64,000 bases of DNA from Prostheceraeus crozeri (taxonomy: Eukaryota > Platyhelminthes > Polycladida > Euryleptidae), in the NCBI GenBank assembly GCA_907163375.1, contig CAJQUW010010456.1:62001-126000 (forward strand), written 5' to 3'. The translations under genes and the position numbers were made by a program. Below the pieces are notes generated by a model that saw nothing but the letters and a program-made list of their open reading frames with translations, was not told the origin of the DNA and did not search any database. Shown here in pieces: positions 33,301 through 47,628 of the stretch. The stretch's first letter is position 1, and every line of letters begins with the position of its first letter.

Positions 33301-36300
33301 ACAGTTAATGCGTCTTTCTTCAGAATTTCGCTGACTATCATGTAGCAAGATTTATCCTAACGTGCCTTAAGGAGGCACGTTCTGATATTACAGTTGATGC
33401 GATGTTTTACCTAAAAGCTGTTCAAAGAGCAACCTCCACCTATTTTGGTTGGATAGAAAGTCACATAAACTACTGAGTACATCAATACAGTGATCACACA
33501 AATACACTAAAATTATGTCAGCTGGAATGGGTACATACTAATATGAAAAATGTGTTGCGTGGAAAGAAAAGCTGATTTCTGATTGATGTTGCTATAGCAT
33601 CAAAACTGATAAACTAGAATTTTTACAAAATCGAATAATTTTGTACTTTATTATGTAATTGTGATTTATATACCTTTTCAGTGAATTTTTGATCTCAGTG
33701 AATGAAGTTGTTTTATTCTAATTTGGGTGCTTCATCTTATACTCTATTTACTTTAGAAGCATTTCAATGACAGGCATATTAAATTAATATGAATATAGTA
33801 AATGTTCAGTATGGGAAAAATGAATTATGCATATCAAGTTTAATATGCTCTATAGTTCTACGAATGGACTGTCTAACAAAATTGCGTAGAGTATAAACTC
33901 TACGACAAATGTTCTAGATAAATAGAAATGTTCCATGCCTTCATGATAGGAGCTTTTAAGCATCCTATTTAACTAGAACTAACAGCACGGAATAGTGCCG
34001 CAAGCCTGTGGGATTTGATGTTTGATTCGCTCAGCAGGAATATTCCTATTGCTATTGATAGAAGAGTTCAACACTCAGCAACATATTTTTCAATCTGCTT
34101 ACAATAATGCTCACAGTTTATCTAACTTTTCACACTAGGCAAGGCATACCATGTAGATAGGCCTTTGCTCTTGTGATCATGTTTCAATGCGGTAGGATTG
34201 AAGCGCGCAAGCTCACGTTTCTCAAAAATTTCGATGGAGGAATGACATATCATGCATGCCGAATTTGAATGGAAAAGTCTTTTAATTTAAGTCGGAGGAT
34301 GCAGGACGAGGGCATGCCCGTCTCGTATGATGCGGACTTTGATTGCTGGGCAGTGGGAATACTGCTGAGAATGACAACCGCATTTTGATGACAGTCCATC
34401 ATTGGATATGCCTGATATAAACAGTTGTGAAACATTTTTCCCAACCGTTTCGAAAAGGCTGTAAAAGCTACGTATCTCTTAAATCTCGTTTGAATGCATT
34501 TGACCTGTCATATAGTCTACACATTAATTTGTGACATGTAGGCTGCCACATTGATAAATTTTGGGAATTTGATTTTGTCCCGAAATTTTAGTCAATTTTG
34601 CATCAAATCCCACTATGCAAAAAATGTCCCGTCATTACAAACACTACATGCAAATAATTTTAAGTAGACATACAAATAATTTTATTTATTAGTAAAATCA
34701 CATGCCCTAGCTATGAAGCTTCAGCATGAGAAGCGAGTTAAATGATAATCGATTAATGGGATGGAGAAATTTTGATCATTTTTCTATGTGAATGGGATGT
34801 GAATGGGATAGGAAATTCCGCACAATCAACAACCCTTTCATTTGAGAGAAATTTAGATCTAAGGACAAGTCTAAATTTAGTGGCTTTCAACATTGCTTAG
34901 GTAAAAAAACCATAATTATTTGTAACTAACGATTTCATTTCTTGTTGAATAATAGAAAGTTTGATCATTCTTATTAATATACCTCATATAAAATCTAAAA
35001 AATCCGATATTTCGCGGTTAAACCAGCTTTGCAATTTCTAGGCATGTGAGGACTTCGATGACAATTTCATATTTGTTTGTAAAGAAAAAATTTAATCAAT
35101 CCTTAATAGAGCTCCACATCTAATTATTTCAAATTTACACTTCAATCCTTAAAATTTTGCGTTGATGATAACGTGTTTCGTTTTTAACTTTCCGCATCCA
35201 CAAATTGACTTGTTCACAGCTGATACATTCTGTTCGTTTTCTCTTTTGAACTCCTATCTCTTTCAACGCATTTTCTGTCCATCTCTCTTTATACCCTCCC
35301 CTCTCGGTTTCCCTCAAACCGTCAAATTCTTACACCCACCGGATTTGAACACACGCCTTCTCTCTTGTGAATTTTGCCGCAGCTGCATGACAATATTGCA
35401 CAAGTAAGGATCACATACGCACGTTCACACTTGTTTGCTTTGAAAGTCATCCCCTCAGAGGAAAAAGTTTCCCGACAAAGTTGTTTTTTGTTTTCCTCCT
35501 GAAGCAACGGGATTCTCTCTCTCAGAGGATACTCATCACATCCTAATAACTCTTAGCGCTTGCAACAAATTGTTTATAATTTTCCAGTTAGGTGAGAATG
35601 TTTTGTTTACATGTGATATAAACAAGGGAAGACACACTCGAGCGATGCCTGATAAAATTTGTCAAGCTGAGGAGAAACATTTGTCACAGAAATGCCAACC
35701 GTTGCAACCCCCACCTTTCTTCACGAGCCATCCTGTGATTTTTCACTGAATTCCTTACTGTCCAATCTCCAATGGACGCCACTGCGAAACTGTCCACCTT
35801 AGAAGCAATGAGGTTGATCGTATGAGACAGATAGCCACCATGTGGTCGGCAAATGGACCGGTAGCCGAAGCCGTGACAGCAATTAGAGGAGCTGACACTC
35901 ATCAAAGGTAGCTGAAAGACACAGGAAAAGAAGTTGAGCTCAGACAAATGGCTTTGAGACAGGTGTTTACGTTGGTCCGTGATTGCTCTGTTCCATTTAG
36001 CAAGTACCAATAGACGCATGGAATTGGCACTTTGACTCTAGCAAATGCGAGCGGATCTCAAGTCGGATTCGATCATTGAAATATCAGAAATCTGACCTAA
36101 GGATTGACCTGGCACTTCACTCAAAGAAAGTTTCTTGCTGTGTCAATAGGATAATGCTATTCAATTTGTTTTGGCAGGAGAATTGTCAGCTAATCAGCGA
36201 CAGCAAGCTCATTGTTTATATTGATGGTGTGGGCAGTCACGGATGGGCAAGCCGCTTGCTGTTTACTGTTCAGTCTGTCACCAACCTTGTCGCCAAACTT

Positions 36301-36680
36301 ATTGAAATAATCACTAACGCGAATCATAAGTGGGAAATAAGTGGTGGGCGATTTTGAAATAGTGTGACGGTGCGGCATCTTTGCGTTTATCACATGTAAA
36401 CAATTTACAAGTGGAGCTCCTAAAGAGGCACTGAATTTGCAGCTTCAGAAACGCCTTGAAGCTTCAGCGATTGTCCGGTGAATTCTACTCGGAAGACTTG
36501 TCGGACCCGGTCCGTTGCCGCTCATGATGACTTCATTCATCACAATGCGTGCTTCCCGGGAGAAAATGTGACAACATTTTGAGGTCCTATCTGAAGGCGC
36601 ATTAGGTCAAGGTTCATTGTACAGGCAGATACAAATTTCTGTAACACCCGACCCGACCTGCGGGTCTGACATATCACTAA
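30346..36680. other. Intergenic, no gene seen
   Basis: AT-rich non-coding DNA. A perfect 9-bp hairpin AACGTGCCT-taagg-AGGCACGTT is at 33359-33381, and repeated CAATTAATTGAT words at 32530-32670. The short ORFs listed by six-frame reading have no domains. Confidence 0.5.
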
Positions 36681-36689
36681 TGTATGGTC

Positions 36690-36711
36690 GGTTATGACAA
36701 TATATATGACA

Positions 36712-36747
<36 letters not shown>

Positions 36748-36750
36748 CAG
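36690..36750. repeat. TA-rich microsatellite
   Basis: TATATA runs with ATGACAATATA interruptions. Confidence 0.85.
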
Positions 36751-39700
36751 TGCTCGATAAATCTATAAAAAATCGATTATTCTCAATTTTCATCTCGAAA
36801 GGATTAACTTTCGCTGCTGTAAGCTTATGTAATATTACTTATATTATACTTAAATTAAAAAAATAATATATCATCATCTGATATTGTCGTACGTCTACCG
36901 TGAGCACAAAAACGAGTAATAATTCATGAAGTTATTTGAATATTGTTTCCTGTCAAGAAATAATTTGAATGTTCGCATAAGACAGACGAATAATATTATC
37001 TTTAATGAAATACATGATCAGTCTTCATTATGTGCCCCATTGCCCCTAGTGGGGCGAAGATTATCTCTATTCAAATCGAAAATTCGAGCTCAATTTAAAA
37101 TCATCACACATTGCAGCATAAGAATAAAGAACTGCTTTTAGAGAAAATTGATGCAAATCGTGGAACAATTCTTTCTTCATCTCATTTGTCCATAACCACA
37201 TTATGCAGTTACATGACTACTCTACATATTTCATTAATTAGTTCGCTTCTGCTAATCAGCTTTCAGAAAAAATAGCTCACGTGCATCAACTACGATACTT
37301 CTCCGATTTTCAAAACACAGCCTCCTTGTTGCCTCTTATATTGGAACAACCACGGGTTGGAACCGGCCGGCCGGCAGCTGGTTCCAACCCTGGAACAGCC
37401 ATTCATGTGATTCTTTTTTCAGGCATACCTGTTAATTGCAATTAAAACACTGCCAAACAATTAGAGTATTTGAACACTACAAGTACACATACCTGTTGCA
37501 AAAATATATCAATTAACATTTTTATTATTATAATAATAAAAATATATAAAAATATAGTGTAATATATAAAATATAAAAATGAATAAAAAATATAAATCAA
37601 TTAAATATATCAATTAAAATATCAATTCATAACTTCCGCAATTCGATTTCAAATTAAGCAGCTATCCATGTTTACCAAAAATTTCTATACATGGATCTTT
37701 TGACAAGAATAAACAGAATGCAAAGTTAATAAATTGCATGCATGAATACATAATTGATATTTATCAAAGTGTAAACGACTAAATGGATATTTTGCATATT
37801 TCTGATGCCGTAGTAAGTGATTACAGAATGTCAAATAGTCAGAAGTCAATAAAAGATGATCTCTCATCAAAGTAATTTTCTGAAAAAGCAAATGTTTATA
37901 TAGTGAACATTTCCTTGAATATGACGGACATTCTTAGATTGTACGCACCTAACCAACTGAGCAGTTGGCGCTTAATCAAGCATTCAACCATGGAGCCAGT
38001 CGACTTTACGGAAAGTCAACCACGCTCCCTGTATTAAAAAAGGTGGTTACTTTCCCTTTCAAAAATTTTTCCGGGAGATTTCGACCACGGAACGTCTATA
38101 TGATAAGGATGCAGTCATCGTGTGGAGTAGGATAGGCTGATGACATATCTTGTAAATGGGTGAGAATGCAGCTGTCCTTTGTAGACGGAGAAGTCAACTT
38201 CTCGGCGGGGCGGTCAAGATGCGGCGCCACCCTTAATGGTCACGAAATTTATACTTCTACATTTTCAATATCTGTTTCTCTGCTCTTATTTACATTAGGC
38301 TCCGCCGGTCTTGACTACCTCTTAAGGTCACAAGTTTTGATTATTGTTGTCAATTCAAAAAGATATTGTTTATCCAGTTTAGCGCCTTATAAAGCGGGAC
38401 ATCGTCAACTCGCCTCAGAAGTCAAATTGACTGTCTTGAGTGTGATCGAGCGAATGATGCTTGACGATTCGAGACATTGCGATGAAATATCTGAAGGAAT
38501 TTATATGATATAACACTCCTTCCCTACTTAGAGCGGTTAGCAAAATTTTTAACGGTTTGCTTTTCTTGGATAAGAGAAGACAAGGAGAAGGCCAACAGAT
38601 CAAAATTATGAGTAATAAAACGAATTTTTTTGACAAGATGAAAGGCTCCATCATTCTCGCCTTTAATCGCTTTATTGCATCCCATAATCTTTTCGTTCCA
38701 CAGTGTCTCCGTTACAATCTGTCTGTCCCTTACAACTGAATCCGCTCTTCCACTTGTCGCATCGTCCAATAAGTCAACTCTCACAACATCTAATGCCACG
38801 ATGTCGGCTTATCTGCAACAGCATTATCTTTTACATGCATCATAAACGTTATTTAAGTGGACCAGAGGGCGCACCCCATGATAAGTCGATTGCCTGAGCT
38901 TCTTATGCGAAAGTTTCAGCTGGAACGAAGGCGGGGATTTGATGCCGGGTCAGAATCGAGGGGGACGCGGGAAAACGTGAAGGATGATAAAAACACATCA
39001 TTCATTGCCATGTGGGCCTACAACGGGGCAGGAGGCAAAAGAGGACGACTGGAGGCTGAATGTCTACCTTGCAAAGTGAATGGGATATCAGTTAGCGTAG
39101 CGAGCGAGTGTGCATCAGAGAAAGAGGAGCTGAGGAGCTATCATGCGAAAAGAGATTGACGTTTACGATTAGTGACTATCGAAAAGAGATATCCGAGCGC
39201 CGTGCGCCGTTTGCCCAACGTGTAAAGTTTCACGGGAGTATGCACAAGCAGAACATGATCATATCTATTAGTTTATCACCTTTTTGAATCGGCAAGGGAA
39301 AGGAAAGTTCTAAGAACAAGAATCATAACTGTTATCACGAGCTTGAGACTGTGCTGGGAAGAGAACTTAATGGATATCTTCTCTTTTCTGAGTTTCCATT
39401 TAGACCAGCTGATAATTCGAACTTTAAAAATGATTTCTGAAATCGTCTGTCTACTCTTGATTTTTCGGCGAGTTTGAAATAACGCATCCCTCGTAACAAT
39501 AAATGCTTCACAATTAGGTTGTTATACGAACAGAATTGTTCTGCACATAAAATTTTACTTAAAGGGTCGTCAAAATCGGTAATTGATCGATCACTTGAGT
39601 TGATTGAAAGCTATTTCAATATTTCACCTTAATAAAAAGTCACTAGCCAATGTTGAGAAGGGGCTCGCCATTGGGAGGGACAAAGAGGAAAGCACCCTCT

Positions 39701-41974
39701 CAAAATTGAGAAGCATATCTTTCGCCGGTCCTAAAACAAGTGAATAATCCGAAATTTGTGCATTTTCATATTTCAAATGGATTCATCAAGGGTGAGTGGC
39801 GCCTGTACGGACGCAGACGGGTGTATGGTGATTCGATTAGAGTGGCATATCATTCAATTATTTTCGGCATTGTTATATTCATGGGAAGGAATAAAAGAAA
39901 GCCTACATGTTTACGTCTGACAGAAAATCTCTCTCACACTCCGCCGTATTCTTGTACAGTGTTGACTGCATTGGTTTAGGTGAGCTAATGGTATCTTTTC
40001 TTTCAACATCTGCTAGTTCTCTCGTTCCGTTTAGGCATAGCTTGCCGTTCAAACGTGGAACTGTTTCGGTCAAGTCACCTTATTTATTTGGTCAAGTCGA
40101 CGCATTCGATGAAGGCCTATGTGAAGGTTTAGGGGCCCTCAGATTTGATGTCCTCCCCTCGTTCAATCTTGTATCACTAATAGACCTTCCGATTGAGTCA
40201 ATATAGACCTCTTGAATTTTTCAATGAACACTGCATGAATTGCGCTTGACAAATACGACTCGCAAGGACATTGTATACCGCAATCCACATAATTCGGGGA
40301 CAGACTATACTATATTTCGAGCAGCTCGAGGACAAAATATGCTGGGCATACCCACGAGTTCAAAGTTTTATGCAAAGTTGATGAGAAATGAAGAAATACA
40401 AGGAGTGAGCTGCTAATACACACTCAGCCACCTACTAAATGCAATTTTTAGTTAATCCTGTGAGTGCATGTATTCATAATTCGAAACATGTGAAATGTGT
40501 ACTTCCTTTTCAAACTGCAATAATGACTCGCGCCTGCAAAAGAGATTGCCATACTATCAAAAGCTCATCCTGCCAACAAAATCGTTGGAAATTTTATCAC
40601 ATCTCGTGGTAAGTAATCTGTGAAGAACTCAATGGTCTTCAAATACATTGATAGAATCATCCACACGGAGAATGCGTTGTTGTACGGAAAGCTCATAGCC
40701 GAACCATCAATGTCTAATGCTTTCTGTGTTCGTTTTGATAGACATGATTGCAAATCGAACAAATTAAACTGCGCATCAACGCAGCACAGAAGAAATGTCA
40801 AGTTTAAGGAGACGTCAATGAAAATATCTTGAAAATTGTCTGCCCTGTTGTGCTTCCAAATATCTAGGCACGGCCCAGCCCGTCTCGCTTTAGGCCCGAC
40901 TCGACTCTCACTCTAGAGAAACTTTCTAGAGAAATTTTGATTCAAAATCTTCCGGGAAATTTTGGAAAATGTTCCTGAAACGGAAAATTTTGAAAAAGCG
41001 ATAACTTTGACATATACTATTGGCGAGTAACATGCAGCGGTAGGTCCTATATTTCTGAGTATGTAGTGATAACAGAGAATTTAGATGATCAGAGAATAGC
41101 ACCTGTAAGCCAGGGGCGCAACCAGAAAATCAGTTTGGGGGGGGACAAGGTTCTGATGAATTGAAATTCTTAAAACTGGTATTTGATTATATTATACTTC
41201 CTATGATTTTAATTGACGTTTAAGCAATATACATTGTAACACTTTGTATAACTACATGTAGGCGCATTAGAATCTGAAGCTTATCTGAAATATCTCCTAG
41301 ATAATAAACAATTTTCATTTCTGCTAAAATCATAAAATATTTCTGAAATATCTGCTAGATAATAAACAATTTTCATTTCATGATTTAGCCTCTCATTTAC
41401 ATGTTATATCCAAAATAATTAGATGAATGTTTCTATACCCTGGTTCGTACATGAATAAATAATCAAAAATCCTAATCTTGTTCAAGGAATTATATAATGT
41501 TAACTCAAAATGAAATGTCTCTTTCGATAAACATCAAGTCAACCAATATACATGTACTAAGAAATCGCTCTCAATATTTCAATGTATTTTTTGCGATAAA
41601 AATTTGATTATAGCTCTTCCATATTTTTACAAAACAGTTTTTTATCATTTTCCGGTTGGCCTCTGCTACAGGTAGAACTGAATAACTTTGGAACACTACA
41701 AAAAATGTGCGCCTACACGTTTATGGAGGTAAATTATATTATAAAACATTCAGTTCTTTGTAACGTTTTGAGAAACTAGGCCCTATAGATTTAGTCCCAC
41801 TGTTAAATTTGATGGAAATAAGACGAATATCGAAGGTATCTTTCACACTGTCGGTTTTAGGAATGTGATATTTTAAAATAGAGTCGAGCCAAACAGAGGT
41901 CAAAGAATAGGACTGTAATATCATATAATGAATGTCTGAGGGTTTTCTCTGTTCTCATGTACTTTCGGAAAACC
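36751..41974. other. Intergenic, no gene seen
   Basis: Contains a 24-bp palindrome TTTTTATTATTA/TAATAATAAAAA in an AT-rich patch (about 37500-37610). The frames at 38160, 38857 and 39907 (100-117 codons) are the longest but show no recognisable domain. CAGGGGCGCAACCAG at 41113 resembles a lone hAT end. Confidence 0.5.
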
Positions 41975-42754
41975 ATCCCTGTGGGAACGAATCTTGCGAA
42001 AAACTGGCGAATGTCAGCTGCAGAATATCATGCTAAAGTTCAGTCATATTTGCGGGATATTCGCTGGCGAAGTTCGCCGGCGACAATTCGCGCTCTATAT
42101 GTCACCTTTTACTTTTGACTTTCTCTCTTATTTTCTTTAGTAATCCGCCTCTACAGCCGAGGCTTTATTCTCTCCCTCACCTCCTCACTATCCCCCACAT
42201 ATGGCTATAAACTATCTAAGATATAAGTGCAGACTATCATTCTTTGATAATGATAAGAATACAGAGAATCCGCATATATCAATTTTCATAAGATCTCTTG
42301 ACATTCAATAATTTGCAACAATGACAAATATTTGAATAATATCATAGCATTTACTGCGACATTTATGGAAGACAAATACTTTTTTAGTTTAAGCCTTCGT
42401 GAATTAAAAAGAGATCCCTTTTTGTCAGATCAGACTGAGTATACAATATATTTTCATGTGAAGGTAATATACGAACATTACTACTTACCACTGATTAGTT
42501 GCTACAATATCCACGATTTCGCCGGTTGGCGAAAAATCAGCTCGCATTAGTAAACAAATATCTACCAGCCAATTATAGCAACTTTTTCGCCACCTGTCGT
42601 TTTTTAATTTTGCACATGCTTTTGGACAAATTATGACCATTTTCACATGCGGAGATAGTTTTTACACGAAAATGAACCTTTAAAAAATTATCCACAAAAT
42701 CGCTACCTCGCCAGATAATCTGTTGATATTAGCAAGATGCGTTCCCACAGGGAT
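41975..42754. mobile_element. Putative 780-bp TIR element
   Basis: ATCCCTGTGGGAACG at 41975 is repeated inverted at 42740-42754, with CTTGC/GCAAG continuing inward. The interior holds mirrored GCGAA/TTCGC words. No clear target duplication and no ORF of note. Confidence 0.45.
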
Positions 42755-43289
42755 GAGTCTTGCTGGTTGAGATCCTTTAGATTTGCTGATTTTAAAAATT
42801 GAATCAGTAAGCAAACCATCTTTTTTGAGTTTGCTCAATTATCGCTTAAATTTTCTCTCTTCAAAAATTTGAGGATTTTTCTTCGATCGTTTATCAGAAA
42901 TATAGTCATTTTGAATCAGATAGCAGAAGATGCATATTTTCAATATGGGACCAGATAATGCCATTACCTTTGTCAAGTTTTGAAATATATAATTGCTCTC
43001 TACCAGCAAGATCTCTCAGGCACTTAATTTTGCGAGCAACAGATTTGGTTGTTTTCTTTTTAGAAAAACTATTTTCGAAATTGCTCATTTATGCAACACG
43101 TCTGAATTCAAAATTTTAGGGTATGTGATTTACGCTGCATGGGCAGCGGATTCAAAGTAAGCTTTTTCTTTCTGAAGAAGAGCTCTTTCATTGGGCCAAC
43201 ACATCGAAAAGTCTATAGTTGAAGGCACTTAATCTCCAGATCCGATATGGTTAATTTGTAATTGGTCAGGTTGACAATGTTGACTGAAG

Positions 43290-43475
43290 ACAGTTGAGGT
43301 TCGAGCCTTTCCTATAGCTGCAGCTCGCACCTGGAATAACCTTCCAACAATCTTGAAAGCTGCTCCGTCAATGATCACCTTCAATAGAGGCCTTAAGGCT
43401 GAACTTCTGCGGAGGCCTATCTTGACCATGTACAGTAGTCCCATTGTCACTCAAATCTGTCTCGCTCAATAAAAT
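43290..43475 (+). pseudogene. LINE ORF2 C-terminal fragment
   Basis: The plus frame reads RAFPIAAARTWNNLPTILK and FNRGLKAELLRRP, the Trp-Asn-Leu-Pro signature at the C-terminal end of many LINE reverse-transcriptase proteins. Upstream domains are absent. Confidence 0.6.
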
Positions 43476-46400
43476 CTCCTGTCAAGCCGGAGTTTTGATT
43501 TAATGACTTCTCAATTCAGGTCTATTGGTATTGGTACGTGCTAGAACTCAAAAGAACATTGCTTGTCTTAAAACAACGTTATTTATGTAAAAAAAACTTG
43601 TCTACTTTGCTTTTGTTTGAGAAGTTCTGGTAAAAAAGGTGTCTTAAGTCATTTGATGCACAAAAGCTGATGATGGAAGTTTTAAATATCAGTAATAATG
43701 TCAGCTGTCGTGGGTTTTTATAGGTATTTGTGATCATTTCATGGGGTGTGAATGAACTCAATGTAAGTTTTGCTGTACTTTCGGGCACATAAAATTAAAA
43801 TAAAATTTCCCTTATGGTATGAAGATTCCGAACTCCTAAACTCATGCTGTAGCGTAACTCACTCGTGCGAGAATAACAATTAGCAACAAGAAAGAGCTTG
43901 CTATTAGAAGACCGAATTGCGTCAGATTTCATCAGGTTTACTGAATACTTTTCATTATTCCCTTTTAATTAATTATCGGTCGCTGAGATGTAGACGTGTT
44001 TCAATCTGTAATACATTGGAGCTATTGTTGAACTCGTCGACTTGAATATTCCAAATGCAATGGCCCAACTTTCGGATTATTTGATGACAGGGACAGCTGA
44101 CAGAGATCGAGATGGACATTCTGCAGTGTAAATCGTAATGCGCCAAAAGGTGAAACACTCAGAGGCGAAAAATGGTCTTCGCTCCTTTGGCTGATATTGG
44201 CAGGTTAGATTAAACAATTGAAGCAATGGCGCATCCCTAACAGGAGCAAAAATAGGTGCCAAAATGGTCTAGAGAAGGTGAAAAAAGTCAACATTGATAA
44301 ATATTGATTTTCGCTGATATTGTCACCTATTTCCATATTTTTTTCAGTGACATTTGGCTGGTCGATTTTGCAGGTGAAGCTTCACCTTATGATTTACAGT
44401 GTGTGTCAGAGGGAGGTAATAACACCGGCAACAATTCTAAGAGCAGTGTCAAGCAGTACATACAATAGAAGCGGAATGACATGCGGTTTTCTTTTGCTGG
44501 TTGCAAATTAACATTCCTTGAATTTTTAGAAAACTTTCTAAAAGAAAAGTCAGCATGACAACAACAGGGAAGCAGACAGAAAAGGTTGGATGCGTGTAGA
44601 CCGACCGCTAAATCCTATGAAAACCAATGTATCTCGTTGGGGCATGTTTGGTTTCTGTGCATCAGAAATTGCAGATCAGGGTTCTCATAATATGTCTATT
44701 AAAACTATACCCATGACGCTGACAACTCATTTATTGGGCTGGACATTTTAAAGAGTGTCATAAAATGATAACATTAAAAGGCAAACCCGAAGAGCATCGT
44801 GTTTTTTTGCATTAGAAAATTTAAAAAGCATGGTTTTTAACCCAAGTATGTAGCATGTGAGCTCTATCTGCCAACTCAATGACAAGTAGCCTACTTTCAT
44901 TTTATACGTGTCTACATTTTCCTCCGTTGTCTGCATCAACTATCATGACAGTCTAACAGTTGTACTCGTTCCAAATTGTATTAATGTTCATATCGAAATC
45001 GTAATCATAGTAAGGTTGTAGGATTCCGCCTGAAAATCCATTTATCCCTCTATCAAATGAACATATATATAAGTGAATCCAGATGTAAATTTCAAGCTTC
45101 ACTTGCTAATGCGTCATAATGTTACGTGTCCGACAGTGTTGGTACATACCGTTTTAGATTAGCACACACCTGGGCATGTGGTGCATGCAGTGAGCATAAG
45201 CCACCTGTGGAGCAATGATCCATTGATTACGCAAACCAGACGCTACAGAATCATACAAGAAAGAAAAAGAAGCAGGGATAGCACTTCCTTTATGTGTTAA
45301 TGTTACGCAAAGACGGCTGATAAAGATCCTACGTAGAAATGGTAACATCTGTTATTTCCCATTTATCAAGAAACATCTCCTCATGAAAAAGGAGAATGAA
45401 TTCACGCTACAGTTCGTCAAGGAGGCAGCTCATACTCAAACTTTCTAGTAATTTACAGCCGAACACCAATAAATAGCAATTCATCTGGTTTGAATAATTT
45501 GCCTTGGTCATTCATATTTGATTATTGAGAATGCCATGTAAAATAGATGTAATAATGCTGTTCTTTAACATGGCTTCGATACATTCTGGTGATTTTCGAA
45601 ATAATTTGTATCAAGATAGAAAAATCCTTTTTCTTGATAATGGCGATCGTGTAGATATCGACATCGATATGTACATCGAAGTTATATAAAAACAAAAATA
45701 TACATCTAAATTCCCAATCTAATCACAATTCATCAGGAGACGGTCGGAAAATGCGATTAACCATGAACTTCATTGCCGAAGCTTCAATTATTCTTGCGAA
45801 TGTGCAATAGATGCACATGCATCTATGAAGCCTATGGGGCTATCCAGTAGTATATATCACCCCTTTCCCTGAGCGTATTTGTCGATCCACCTCTCCATGC
45901 GCGGGCACGACACAGAGATAACCTCTCCCCTCTCAAATCTAGGCGTATTAGTGCAACAATTTCTGAAATTTATATGTGCTGCAAGCATTGTGTGAATTGC
46001 AGAATAATAGTATACATATGTGCACTTCCGCAAATCATTAAAACGATACAAGTATTATGGATCTGTAATGTAGCATTCAATACTTGTGTCTATGTATCAC
46101 TGCGATTGTAGGCCTACATTTATATTTTTCTCATTTGAATCACTTCTCATATACAAGGAATGTAAGTAAGCACTCATAACAGGATTACATGTAAAAATAG
46201 AGAGAATTCTTAGAGTTCCTTTTTATCTAAATTAACATATACAAATAGCATTAAATAAAATCAAATAAAAATATAAGCTAGCATTGTAAATGAAAATTGA
46301 TGTTGTGTATACTTGAAAAAGAATGATTAGATATGACTTTTGATCATAAACAAATAATTCTCCAAGCAAAGCCTATTTATTCAAGACCTGAAACTTACGG

Positions 46401-47628
46401 AAGCATTAGTTTTAAGAGAATTTTATTTAAACTGAACAAAGAAGACCTGAAAACGCATTGCAACCTGCATGGTTTCTTGCAAAAAACGCGCTTGTTTAAT
46501 TTGCCATATGATGAAATCTGATAAACAAGCAAAAGGATAAAAAATAGAGCATGCATCCCAAAATGAAACAGAAGACAAATAGTATATCACCAAGAAAAAA
46601 TCTAAAGCTTCCGTAAAGAATATGAAATGAATTCAATGTAGATCTCACGTCTCGCAATCTCGAGTTCAATGTTTTCTAAATACCAAGCTCGAAGTCGCGA
46701 CTGCAAGCACAGTATAAGCAGTGCTGTCAACTGAGTTTTAACTTTACCGAGTTAACGGAGTACCCAGCTTAACTGAGTTTTTAAATTCCATGATAGAAAA
46801 AACTAAGTTACGTAAATGAGCTTATTTTTCAGAAAATTCGGCATACTGTGCTTTACTGGAATTGAGTTTTGCGACTATTTAACTTGGTTTTTGAAACTCG
46901 GCTATGAGCAAGTTGAATTTTTGCTCATTCAGTATCGCAAAAACCAAGTGCCCTCGGTGAGAGTGAATGCGCTTCTTGGAAATCCCAGATCAAGCCACAT
47001 TCATGTGAAGGAATGATTCCTAATGAAGATGACTGTTCTCATTCGCTGGCATTTCTTCCGAAGGTCGAAGATGCATTAGACTCATTATTGGGAACACAAT
47101 GTGACTTTCTTCTGAACTTCGTTTTGCTCTATCCGGCTCATGTTTTTTAAAGTACTTGTCGTGATAAATATGCTTTTATTCTGATTGAATGTTGTGGAAG
47201 CGTAATCGATGATTTGTGCATCAGTTCAGAACATTCAACTCTGCGTGACATTGCAACTACTAATTTTGGTGTTGCTCTTCTTTGTGATATTATGTTTATT
47301 TCTTACAGCCTAAAGAAAAATTAACTTTTGCTTTAAGAAGTTACTGCCCTCATGCAAATACATAATTTTTCATAATTTGTACAAGTGTTTCCAATTAAAT
47401 TAATTCCTTACTATGTCGACATACAGTGTACCTACACGTATAGTTTAAATTTAGATCTCAAGGTTCTTGTTTTAGCTCCCTTTTTGCACGACCATGTGTT
47501 TTGTTTCAAATTCATGATTAGTATTTGCTAATGGATAAATTGATGCCTATTGAATAACCAACTGCGAGCATATCAGACATGTATGCATAATGCCCTATGC
47601 CTACATGCGGATTGATCAAACTCTGCAG
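43476..47628. other. Intergenic, no gene seen
   Basis: AT-rich, with no domain-bearing frame on either strand. Confidence 0.5.

Noticed and set aside
37940-37995. Minus-strand tRNA-like stretch with TGCTCAGTTGGTTAGG
   Set aside because: Only an A-box-like word is present; no B-box or cloverleaf could be assembled.
38857-39159. 100-aa plus ORF as a possible host exon
   Set aside because: No recognisable domain, splice context or repeat family; insufficient support.
41113-41127. CAGGGGCGCAACCAG as a hAT terminus
   Set aside because: No partner inverted end or 8-bp duplication was found in the window.
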